From: Paenibacillus lutimineralis
GTDB lineage: Bacteria > Bacillota > Bacilli > Paenibacillales > Paenibacillaceae
Assembly (NCBI RefSeq): GCF_003991425.1
Contig: NZ_CP034346.1
Location: 409,501 to 473,500, forward strand
DNA length: 64,000 nt
Direction: 5' to 3'
Shown in pieces: positions 17,976-25,247 of the stretch. The position numbers and the translations under genes are program-made. Position 1 is the stretch's first letter. Every line of letters starts with the position of its first letter. The notes beneath the pieces were generated by a model that was given only the letters and a program-made list of their open reading frames with translations, made no database searches and was not told the DNA's origin.

Positions 17976-18008
17976 GCTTCTCGGTGTTGAAAATCGGCTT
18001 TTTTGAAC
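17976..18008 (-). repeat. Solitary left end of the terminal-inverted-repeat element
   Basis: 33 bp matching, on the minus strand, the first 33 bases of the element (GTTCAAAAA, then a CGGTTTTCAGCACCGAGAAG-like stretch) with a few differences. The rest of the element is absent. It lies 124 bp upstream of the NRAMP-like gene and 160 bp from full copy B, in opposite orientation. Confidence 0.7.
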
Positions 18009-18131
18009 ATACATTTTAGGTGTATAGTGTTGAGATTTTTTCAACAACGTTGAGATGGCCATGCACATGTTTCAATACTCCGCAATAATATAGCCATGTA
18101 ACGACTACAACATATGGGAAGTGATAAGTGA

Positions 18132-19475
18132 ATGAGCGAAGTGCAATCGGGTGTAGCTCCTTCAGAAGGAAGTCAATCAGACATAAGTATCTCCTTTCGA
18201 GAGAAGGCGACCAAAGGTAAGGTGGGATTTAAAAGAAAGCTGTGGCTGTTCTGGGCGCTTCTGGGACCAGGTATTATTTCCTCACTATCTAACAATGATG
18301 CTGGAGGCATGATCAGTTATACGATGACTGGAGCCGTATTTGGCATAAGCTTCTTCCTCCCATTATTGTTCCTGCTCGCGCCGATTGACTATAACATGCA
18401 GGAGATGTCGATGCGTCTAGGGGCGGTCACCAAGACCGAATACAGGGAACTGCTTCTTCGTTATTTCGGGAAGTTCTGGCATTACACCAGTGTAGCGGCC
18501 TTAGGGCTGGCCAACTTGATGTACATTATAACCGAGTTTGTGGGAATGACGGCTGGACTGACCCTTATGGGGCTGCCATTATGGCTAGCCGATCTCATCA
18601 GTTTCGCCTTTGTCAGTTTTGTAATGTTCTTTATGGGGTATTGGTCAAAGGAACGGTTAGGAATACTGGTCGGGGTAGTCAATGTTGTATTCATCATCGT
18701 CGCCTTTATGACTCATCCCGATCCGGCTGAGATCGGTAAAGTATTTACCAGCTGGCCGAGTATAACTTGGGATTTAAAATCAGATGGAATGCTGGTATTT
18801 ATCCTAGCGACCATCGGAAATGCCATCGCTCCATTTATGCTGTATTACAACAACAACACGACGCTAGACAAAGGGTTAACACGTAAAGATCTGCGGTTAG
18901 GACGTATCGATATTGCCCTTGGCTCTTTGCTTCAACCGATCTTTGCGGCGGCCGTTATGATCTGCGGTGCTGCACTGATGGGCCATGTGGCTAATCTCGA
19001 CGATTCCAATCCGGCAGATTTGATTACCGCATTCGTACCGGTTACCGGCCGCATAGGCAGCATTTTGTTCGCCTTGGGATTGTTTAATGCGGGCTGGCTC
19101 GCTGCTATTACGATCTCCTTTTCTTCAGCCTATACCGTTGCCGGAGCCTTTGGTTGGAAGAGAAGTCAGAACAATAAAATATCGGAGGCGCCGAAGTTCT
19201 ATGCTCTCTACTTTGGCTGTCTGTTACTAGGAGCTATAGTTATATTAATTCCGGACTTACCGCTTAGCATGCTGGCTGTCTTTACGCAGATTTTTGCAAC
19301 CATGCTGTTTGTTCCAGATTTGATCTTCCTAGTTCTGCTTACCAACAATCGAAAGATTATGGGGGAATACGCCAACTCGGGATGGAAACGCCTGCTTGGA
19401 TGGGGAATCATATCGCTTTATTCAGCGGTGTCGGTGGTAACGATTATTTTAACACTAAATGGTACCATGTCTTAA
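18132..19475 (+). CDS. NRAMP/SLC11-family transporter with non-canonical metal site
   Basis: 447 residues, ATG 18132, with AAGTGATAAGTG just upstream and an ~11-helix membrane pattern. The NRAMP TM1 entrance LLGPGIISS is present, but the metal-binding DPGN is replaced by DAGG within SLSNNDAGGMISY (residues 51-63). The TM6 MPH motif is replaced by APF in IGNAIAPFMLYYNN (about 229-242). Canonical MntH proteins use the Asp and Asn of DPGN and the Met of MPH to coordinate Mn2+ or Fe2+. Loss of Asn and Met resembles the NRAMP-related magnesium transporter branch and related NDAGG proteins. Transport of a different ion, perhaps Mg2+, is inference. Confidence 0.82.
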   Translation: MSEVQSGVAPSEGSQSDISISFREKATKGKVGFKRKLWLFWALLGPGIISSLSNNDAGGMISYTMTGAVFGISFFLPLLFLLAPIDYNMQEMSMRLGAVTKTEYRELLLRYFGKFWHYTSVAALGLANLMYIITEFVGMTAGLTLMGLPLWLADLISFAFVSFVMFFMGYWSKERLGILVGVVNVVFIIVAFMTHPDPAEIGKVFTSWPSITWDLKSDGMLVFILATIGNAIAPFMLYYNNNTTLDKGLTRKDLRLGRIDIALGSLLQPIFAAAVMICGAALMGHVANLDDSNPADLITAFVPVTGRIGSILFALGLFNAGWLAAITISFSSAYTVAGAFGWKRSQNNKISEAPKFYALYFGCLLLGAIVILIPDLPLSMLAVFTQIFATMLFVPDLIFLVLLTNNRKIMGEYANSGWKRLLGWGIISLYSAVSVVTIILTLNGTMS

Positions 19476-19586
19476 AAATGAAGGAGGGCATCTTTTACTT
19501 AATCGATTGCGTTATGTCGGCGATAATAGCTTGTTCTCTCGGAATACGTATCTTAAATCAATTTCATAAGAAGAGGTGAAGAAGTC

Positions 19587-19868
19587 ATGTACTATTACTG
19601 CATCGTGTGTCAGGGGCTTCATGATGAGAGGTATACGGCTGGGAAAATTTTTAAGAGGGGGTATTTTATTGATGATACAGGTACGGGAATCAAGTTCCAT
19701 CTAGGGATGTGTGATCCGGTCGTTAAAGGAGATCATTTACACATAAGAAGAGATTGCTCATTGGAGACGGTAGATCGCTGGATGCCCATTTATGACTTTA
19801 TTCAATCTGACCGGGAGTTCGGCGGGGAAGTCAGCGCAGTAAAAGAACCAGCCGCTTGGCCGCGATGA
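19587..19868 (+). CDS. Small Cys-containing protein of unknown function
   Basis: 93 residues, ATG 19587, with AAGAGGTGAAG at proper distance. The N-terminus has a CxxC pair (YYCIVCQGLHDERY) and a later Cys in LGMCDPVV, which could form a small metal site. No signal peptide or membrane helix. It follows the NRAMP-like gene by 111 bp in the same direction and may be cotranscribed. I do not recognise a family. The stop codon lies at the beginning of an imperfect tandem duplication at 19864-19936, so the C-terminus may have been altered recently. Confidence 0.55.
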   Translation: MYYYCIVCQGLHDERYTAGKIFKRGYFIDDTGTGIKFHLGMCDPVVKGDHLHIRRDCSLETVDRWMPIYDFIQSDREFGGEVSAVKEPAAWPR

Positions 19869-19936
19869 CGGGGATAGAAGCCAAACCAATATCATAATAC
19901 GATGGGGATGGAAGCAAAAAACTAGCATCATAATAC
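19864..19936 (+). repeat. Imperfect two-unit tandem repeat (37 + 36 bp)
   Basis: Two adjacent units share GATG...GGGGAT-GAAGC...-ATCATAATAC; unit 1 is 19864-19900 and unit 2 is 19901-19936. Unit 1 contains the stop codon of the preceding small gene. No further units are seen. Confidence 0.7.
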
Positions 19937-20077
19937 GGAGCTGTCTCAAAAGGGATAGCTTCTTCTTTCGTTAGTGTTTACATTTTGTCAGGGATATAAT
20001 AGGTTTGTACATTAGAACGGCTATTATTAGAGTTGTCCTGTGCAGATAGAACAATCATTCATAGGGATGTGGTATAT

Positions 20078-20944
20078 ATGTGGCTCCTGTACGCTTTTGG
20101 TTCGGCGCTATTCGCGGGTATGACATCTATTCTGGCCAAAATCGGGATAAAGAACACGGATTCAAACCTGGCTACGGCACTGCGGACGATTGTTGTCCTA
20201 TTGTTCTCCTGGCTTATGGTTTTCGTTGTCGGCTCACAGCACACGATAGATTCAATATCCGCCCGCACACTTCTATTTCTAATCTTATCCGGCGCTGCGA
20301 CCGGTGCCTCATGGCTATGCTATTTTAGGGCCTTACAGCTAGGCACGGTCAATCAAGTCACTCCGATCGATAAGAGCAGTGTGATACTTACGATTCTGCT
20401 CGCTTTTCTGTTTCTCGGAGAGGTACCGACGTTATTTATGGGAATCGGGATCGTCCTACTTGGGCTGGGGACCTACCTGATGATCGAGAAGAAGGCAGAT
20501 TCCACAGGGGCTGCTGGCACAAGGCGAAGAACTTGGCTAATCTATGCGGTGCTATCCGCGATCTTCGCTGCTCTGACCTCGATCCTTGGCAAGATTGGTA
20601 TCCAGGACATCGAATCCAATCTGGGTACAGCGATTCGTACGATTGTTGTACTGATCATCGCCTGGGGGATCGTATTTTTCCAGAAGAAGTATACCCTGAT
20701 GAAGGACATCGATAAGAAGAGCTGGCTGTTCATCGGTCTGTCCGGTCTAGCAACGGGGCTGTCCTGGCTGTGCTACTATCGAGCTCTGCAGGATGGTAAG
20801 GCTAGTCTCGTGGTACCGATTGATAAGCTGAGCATTGTTGTTACAGTAATTTTCTCGTACATATTTCTCAGAGAGAAGTTGTCGGCCAGATCCTTCACTG
20901 GTCTATTACTCGTCGTAGGGGGGACTCTACTGCTGTTGTTCTAG
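20078..20944 (+). CDS. EamA (drug/metabolite) transporter with strong internal duplication
   Basis: 288 residues from ATG 20078 (MWLLYAFGSALFAG), giving ten predicted helices in two EamA halves. The halves are unusually alike: TSILAKIGI/TSILGKIGI, LATALRTIVVLL/LGTAIRTIVVLI, and SWLCYFRALQLG/SWLCYYRALQDG. EamA proteins export amino acids, nucleosides or small metabolites. The open frame begins 45 bp earlier at TTG 20033, but that start lacks a ribosome site. No informative neighbour: a terminator follows and the NRAMP-like unit lies upstream. Substrate unknown. Confidence 0.85.
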   Translation: MWLLYAFGSALFAGMTSILAKIGIKNTDSNLATALRTIVVLLFSWLMVFVVGSQHTIDSISARTLLFLILSGAATGASWLCYFRALQLGTVNQVTPIDKSSVILTILLAFLFLGEVPTLFMGIGIVLLGLGTYLMIEKKADSTGAAGTRRRTWLIYAVLSAIFAALTSILGKIGIQDIESNLGTAIRTIVVLIIAWGIVFFQKKYTLMKDIDKKSWLFIGLSGLATGLSWLCYYRALQDGKASLVVPIDKLSIVVTVIFSYIFLREKLSARSFTGLLLVVGGTLLLLF

Positions 20945-20973
20945 GGAAGGGCGCATCAGATCATGTCTTACGT

Positions 20974-21005
20974 AATAAGGACACCTTCTGAGGTGTCCTT
21001 ATTTA
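20974..21005. terminator. Bidirectional rho-independent terminator
   Basis: 13-bp perfect stem AATAAGGACACCT/AGGTGTCCTTATT with loop TCTG between the converging EamA and oxidoreductase genes. Confidence 0.9.
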
Positions 21006-21032
21006 TGTTGATTTAGCGGAGGAGCATCCTCG

Positions 21033-22139
21033 TCAAATCAGGTCCATCCGTCTGCCAGTTTGAGCTGATTCCTCTATTGCATTGATCAATCGATGCAAGT
21101 AAGCAGCATAATGAAAGTCTGGCGTCTTAGGGTTAACTGAATTGGCCAGAATGTCTTCGGCAAAGGACTGGTGGGCCCGAGCTACGTTGGTGAGGGGGAA
21201 TTCCTTCGTATCCTCCATCACCAATGTGAAATCATCGTGCTGACTAGAAGCAATCGCTTGACTCGAATCGTATTTCACCAAGGACACACTCAGACCGCCA
21301 TATTGCGGATGCCCGATAGAGCGGTTCTGATAGAGTCGGATAATCCCCAGTTCTCCCTGGACTTCCAGTATAAATTGAGGGTAGGCTCCGCCCTGAAGAT
21401 GGATCGAAACGGGGATCTCGCAGTTGATTTTGCCCTGGATGATGTACTGATCTTCTATACTTTTGTTGATCGTACGGCTCTGATCCGTAATATGGGCTTC
21501 GTTATAGTGCGTATGGTGGCTGGCCTGAACTTCGCTAAAATGACCAAGCAGATAGCTCACAATATCCAAAGCGTGACCACCGTTGATCGTCAGTAGTGTC
21601 GCTCCATTGCTGCGTTCCAGAATATAGCTGCTGCCGGAGTCCACCCAATTGCCCTTGGCCTGTGTTGAGGACTTTATATTAACGGCCAGAATTCTGCCGA
21701 TCTCTTGATGATTGATCATCTCCTTAACCCTGCGTACCTCGTCGGCCTGGCGTGACTGTAGGCCGATGGCATGTCGGGCCTGAGAGCCATTGATCTGCAC
21801 CATGATCTCATCGACTTCACTCGCAGTAACAGCCAGAGGCCATTCACAGTAAATATGCTTATTGGCACGAATTGCATTCAGAATAATTTCATGGTGATAG
21901 GGGGCTTTAACGCTGACAATAACCATGTCTACATCGCTAGATTCGAGCATTTTGGTGTAATCGTCATAGGCGCTGACATTTCCAATCCGGTCCGCCGCTT
22001 CTTGGGCTGAAGCCATATTTGTGGTCGCTATTGCCGTGATTTCATGAAGCTCGCTGTGGAGCAGAGCCGGAATATGTGTCGAACTGGCCCAACGGTTCCG
22101 AATTGAACCCCCGATGATGCCTGTTTTTATTTTCTTCAT
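21033..22139 (-). CDS. Gfo/Idh/MocA family oxidoreductase
   Basis: 368 residues, ATG 22139 with GGAGGTT upstream. The Rossmann motif is GIIGGSIRNRWA at residues 7-18, with a dinucleotide-binding region beyond it. The family-typical EKP is here EWP (HIYCEWPLAVTASEVDE near residue 100), replacing the usual catalytic Lys, so this paralogue may be catalytically different or reduced. A His-containing NGGHALDIVSYLLGH follows near residue 183. It is divergent from a LysR regulator with a 110-bp shared promoter region, the usual arrangement for a LysR target gene. Substrate unknown. Confidence 0.85.
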   Translation of the reverse strand: MKKIKTGIIGGSIRNRWASSTHIPALLHSELHEITAIATTNMASAQEAADRIGNVSAYDDYTKMLESSDVDMVIVSVKAPYHHEIILNAIRANKHIYCEWPLAVTASEVDEIMVQINGSQARHAIGLQSRQADEVRRVKEMINHQEIGRILAVNIKSSTQAKGNWVDSGSSYILERSNGATLLTINGGHALDIVSYLLGHFSEVQASHHTHYNEAHITDQSRTINKSIEDQYIIQGKINCEIPVSIHLQGGAYPQFILEVQGELGIIRLYQNRSIGHPQYGGLSVSLVKYDSSQAIASSQHDDFTLVMEDTKEFPLTNVARAHQSFAEDILANSVNPKTPDFHYAAYLHRLINAIEESAQTGRRMDLI

Positions 22140-22249
22140 TCGATAACCTCCCTGTCTTTAGCAGTAGTATAATATTGCTGTCATATTAAAAATAATGTAT
22201 ATATTTAATCTATATATCAAAATAAGTGATACGTAAGAGGTGAAGTCCG

Positions 22250-23092
22250 TTGGATATTGAGAATATGAGAGCGTTCATCGCGGTCGCAGAGAACGGAAGC
22301 ATCTCGTCTGCTGCGCAGGAGCTGCATCAACTGCAATCCAATATGACGGCCAAGATCAAGAAGATCGAGAGCGAATTTGATACAGAACTGTTCTATAGAA
22401 GACCAAGAGGGATGGAGTTGAATGAAGAGGGCAAGAAGCTCTATGCCCAATTTAAGAAGATCGTATTGTTATGGGAAGAGACCCGGAGCATGATGAATCA
22501 GGAGAATGCCGTGCTGAGGATCGGACTTATGGTAAGTAAGAACCCGCCTAATTTCAATCAAGCGATGGGAATATTATATGAGAAATATAAGAACCTGGTA
22601 GTGACGGTGAGGACTGGGAATACGCAGAAGATCGAGAATGAGATTGCCGACGGGATGATCGATATCGGCTTCCTGGTTGGGAAAACAGATGCGAAGCTGC
22701 TTCATTATAAGAAATACGGAACCGAGAGATTAGTATTGGTCGGCAGAAATACCGATAAACCGCTGAATACGCTCCTGAAGGATGAGAATCTGATTATCTC
22801 CTCCGGCAATTGCTATTACAAGAAGGTGTTCGATCAATTGCTTGAGGATCATCACGTGGTACGCACAGATTTCGTAGAAATTGCTGCTTTGGAGTCTCTG
22901 GTCAGCATGTGCCAACTCGGCATGGGGATAAGTCTGATCCCGGAATCGGATACAGTCTCGCTAGGAATCAGGGATTATCGCGTGATCGACCATGACGCTT
23001 GTGAGCTTGAGAAATTTATGTGCTACAGAGTAAATCATAAAATTACCGGAATGGAGCAGCAGCTCATGAACATGATTTCAGCTGCTAATTAA
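22250..23092 (+). CDS. LysR-family transcriptional regulator
   Basis: 280 residues from TTG 22250, six bases after AAGAGGTGA. The N-terminal winged helix-turn-helix is typical (MRAFIAVAENGSISSAAQELHQLQSNMTAKIKKIE), followed by a type 2 periplasmic-binding-like effector domain from about residue 85 (LRIGLMVSKNPPNF onward). LysR proteins bind the promoter between themselves and a divergent gene and respond to a pathway metabolite. The divergent gene here is the oxidoreductase at 21033-22139. Effector unknown. Confidence 0.9.
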   Translation: MDIENMRAFIAVAENGSISSAAQELHQLQSNMTAKIKKIESEFDTELFYRRPRGMELNEEGKKLYAQFKKIVLLWEETRSMMNQENAVLRIGLMVSKNPPNFNQAMGILYEKYKNLVVTVRTGNTQKIENEIADGMIDIGFLVGKTDAKLLHYKKYGTERLVLVGRNTDKPLNTLLKDENLIISSGNCYYKKVFDQLLEDHHVVRTDFVEIAALESLVSMCQLGMGISLIPESDTVSLGIRDYRVIDHDACELEKFMCYRVNHKITGMEQQLMNMISAAN

Positions 23093-23177
23093 CAGCGTGC
23101 GGTGGGGCAGAGACTAGAGATAACCGTGGAGTTGTAGATGCTACTGCAAACTAACGATACAGCAGGTAAATGGGCAA

Positions 23178-23362
23178 TTCCTGCAAATATGCAGTTTCTT
23201 ATCGGGATGCCGCCCCACATTTCGAAAATTCCTGCGAATATGCATCTTTTTCTCCCATTTCAGCTCAATTCGAAAGAAAAAAGCGAAAAAGCCTGCAGAT
23301 TTGCAGGCTTTTCCTAAAACAAGCGATTTCGTATATAAAAAACTGCAGATTTGCAGTTTTTT
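23178..23362. repeat. Ordered hairpin array, copy 1 (GCAGATTTGCAG family)
   Basis: Four short inverted-repeat units in order: CCTGCAAATATGCAG (23180-23194), CCTGCGAATATGCAT (23231-23244), GCCTGCAGATTTGCAGGC (23291-23308) and ACTGCAGATTTGCAGT (23342-23357). The last two end in T-runs and read as terminators. The same four-unit order occurs at 32546-32732. Both copies lie between converging genes. The 64-codon open frame across this segment (Cys/Arg-rich, with KSLQICRLF) is a by-product of the repeat. Confidence 0.8.
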
Positions 23363-23438
23363 AGCCCTTTGTCGACTGATGTAGGCAGCGGAAGGGACAA
23401 AATTAATTCTAACATTAAGATCATACCCGAAGGCAGCG

Positions 23439-24566
23439 TCAGAATTTAATTTTTACACTATCCCCATCCACGTATACACCTTCGGATCGGGTGATCGGTA
23501 GCTTCTGCTCTTCGGAGAAGCCAATCGTTTCTCCGTCCCGCAGAGTAACGTTATATTCAAGTACATAATCAGTAATATTGATCAGGAAGTCGCGCAGCTC
23601 GCTCGGTATGGCCTGGCTGTCGATGATCTCAATCTCATCCTTGCCGAATGCTCTCAAACCATAGGTATAAGCCCCCGACCCGGTTTCTGTTCCGACTAGA
23701 CCGAAGTGGACAAGATTTAGCAGTGGCAATATGTTCTCTTCCTTCATGATCTCGGTCATCTCTATATACATTTCAGGCTGGAATACAGTTCCTGCCGTAT
23801 AAATTCCTATCGCATTTGGCAGCTTCAAGCAGCTTGCCGCCAGCTTCGTAAATAGCTTGGCGCTATCGAGAGATGAGCCAGAGCGCGTAAAGACAGCCAG
23901 AATGATCTGGGAGACATGTGTGCTGGTTACCTGGGCAGCCTCTTTCCAGAGGTAGTTGGCTTGTGCGAAATGCTCGGCCTCCCCATCCGGTATAGGCGCA
24001 TCTACAAAGCTGAGCGCCAGAGTGAAGCCATCTGCTTCGAAGACGAGAGTTCCTTCGTTCTCCGCAGAGCTTGCATCTTCCTCATCAGCCGGCGGACAGA
24101 CGATGCCCCAATCTTGCTGTAAAGTCGTCTTGATCTGCTCAAGATCGCATTCGTGGGTATTCAGCAGGACGAATCCGTTGAATATGCCAGATGCACCTTC
24201 CTCCTCTTCCGTATCCTCATTCTCCGATTGTTCGGCTTCAATGGCCGCCGCTTGCTTCATCCAATACTCGCGAATCATCTCGACCATCGCGATGGCTTCT
24301 TGTTCGGCAGTGGCCGGGTTATAAGGCTGCATCTCACTGAAGATGTGACCACAATGCTCTGTGTCAGATGACTCCTCATACCCGCCACAGACCCCGAGCA
24401 GCCACTTGCCCAGCATCGACTTTTTATACTTAAATATGTAATAGTGCATGTCATGCAGATCAAATTCTCCTGCAATTTCAATTTTGCTAGGTTTTCGTCC
24501 AAGCTCATTCTCATGCTCCAGCCATTCAATCATAGACTGCAGAGCTGCTTGTTGCTGAATCGTCAT
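23439..24566 (-). CDS. DUF4261-domain protein
   Basis: 375 residues from ATG 24566, after AAAGGAGAG at a 6-nt spacing. The open frame extends 183 bp further upstream, but without a ribosome site. No signal peptide. The N-terminal half is a helical region with an acidic stretch (ENEDTEEEEG). The C-terminal half matches the DUF4261 pattern as I know it: alternating strands with FAQANYLWKEAAQVT, GIYTAGTVFQPEMY, AYTYGLRAFGKDEIE and the final LRDGETIGFSEEQKLPIT. Function unknown for the family. It stands alone, converging on a LysR gene through the hairpin array. Confidence 0.75.
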   Translation of the reverse strand: MTIQQQAALQSMIEWLEHENELGRKPSKIEIAGEFDLHDMHYYIFKYKKSMLGKWLLGVCGGYEESSDTEHCGHIFSEMQPYNPATAEQEAIAMVEMIREYWMKQAAAIEAEQSENEDTEEEEGASGIFNGFVLLNTHECDLEQIKTTLQQDWGIVCPPADEEDASSAENEGTLVFEADGFTLALSFVDAPIPDGEAEHFAQANYLWKEAAQVTSTHVSQIILAVFTRSGSSLDSAKLFTKLAASCLKLPNAIGIYTAGTVFQPEMYIEMTEIMKEENILPLLNLVHFGLVGTETGSGAYTYGLRAFGKDEIEIIDSQAIPSELRDFLINITDYVLEYNVTLRDGETIGFSEEQKLPITRSEGVYVDGDSVKIKF

Positions 24567-24797
24567 TGTATTCTCTCCTTTATCCATACGGTTTTCTAAT
24601 TTATTCCTAAATAATAGTATGTTACCAAGTATAAGAATGATAGGCAATGGTGCTGGATGGCTAATTGCGTAGGAAATCTGAACATTTAGTCGCAAGCTTG
24701 AAATCTTTGTTATTATAGAGATTATTTTTATCATCAGAGGCTCGATCAAGGGCCATTTTTTGGGGTATGGGAATTAACGTCAATATTGCGAACCTCC

Positions 24798-24826
24798 TTG
24801 TCAAATCACTCAAGAGAATCTATAAT
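24798..24826 (+). promoter_or_regulatory. Promoter of the glycine-riboswitch transcript
   Basis: TTGTCA (24798-24803), 17-bp spacer, TATAAT (24821-24826): a near-consensus housekeeping promoter with start expected near 24833, a few bases before the riboswitch. Confidence 0.8.
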
Positions 24827-24840
24827 GATTAGCGTCTAAT

Positions 24841-25068
24841 TGCATACACACTGGATGAAGTTTACGGGAGATAAGCATCGGGCTTGGCCGAAGGGGCATT
24901 AAACTCTCAGGCGCTATAAGGATGGGAACACCCAACCTAGGCAGGACCGTAAATGGACAGGACTCTGGAGAGACTCCGTCAATGGAGCACCGAAGGGGCA
25001 ATACGCGCGCAGGCAGGGCAACCCATGAACCGCCGCGTTAAAACTCTCAGGTAAAAGGACAGGGATTG
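24841..25068 (+). ncRNA. Tandem glycine riboswitch
   Basis: Two aptamers in series. Aptamer 2 has the family hallmarks: GGACAGGACTCTGGAGAGA near 24953, CACCGAAGGGGCAA near 24989, and AACTCTCAGGTAAAAGGACAG near 25046. Aptamer 1 (about 24850-24925) has GGCCGAAGGGGCAT and AACTCTCAGGCGC but a less canonical GGGAGATAAGC segment. Glycine binding changes folding of the downstream expression platform, a hairpin at 25131-25167 and a terminator at 25171-25205. The regulated gene is the alanine/glycine:sodium symporter at 25248-26639. Identification is secure from the conserved blocks; the on/off sense cannot be read directly. Confidence 0.95.
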
Positions 25069-25130
25069 CGGGATCGGTATCGGAATTTATATGTGGTATA
25101 TAACTTCAACCTATATGTGCATACTTTCAC

Positions 25131-25205
25131 ACATTGCAGGTTGACGTACCGACAACCTGCAATATGTCCCCAGGGTCAAATCTTCGGATTTGGCTCTTTT
25201 TCATG
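25131..25205 (+). terminator. Riboswitch expression platform: hairpin plus terminator
   Basis: A hairpin with a ~13-bp stem, ACATTGCAGGTTG against CAACCTGCAATATGT (25131-25167), is followed by an 11-bp stem AGGGTCAAATC/GATTTGGCTCT with a TTCG loop (25172-25197) and a T-run, 43 bp before the symporter start. This is the premature-termination site expected for a glycine riboswitch. Confidence 0.85.
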
Positions 25206-25247
25206 TCTACTCTTGGAGAATGCAACATCATGAGGGGGGAGAAGCAA

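Noticed and set aside
23170..23364. 64-codon Cys/Arg-rich open frame
   Set aside because: It is made of the hairpin array; the peptide recurs only because the repeat recurs at 32645, and no ribosome site is convincing.
24567..24749. 61-residue extension of the DUF4261 protein
   Set aside because: No ribosome site upstream, whereas ATG 24566 has AAAGGAGAG at ideal distance.
25134..25247. Upstream extension of the symporter frame
   Set aside because: It would translate through the riboswitch terminator; ATG 25248 has a strong ribosome site.
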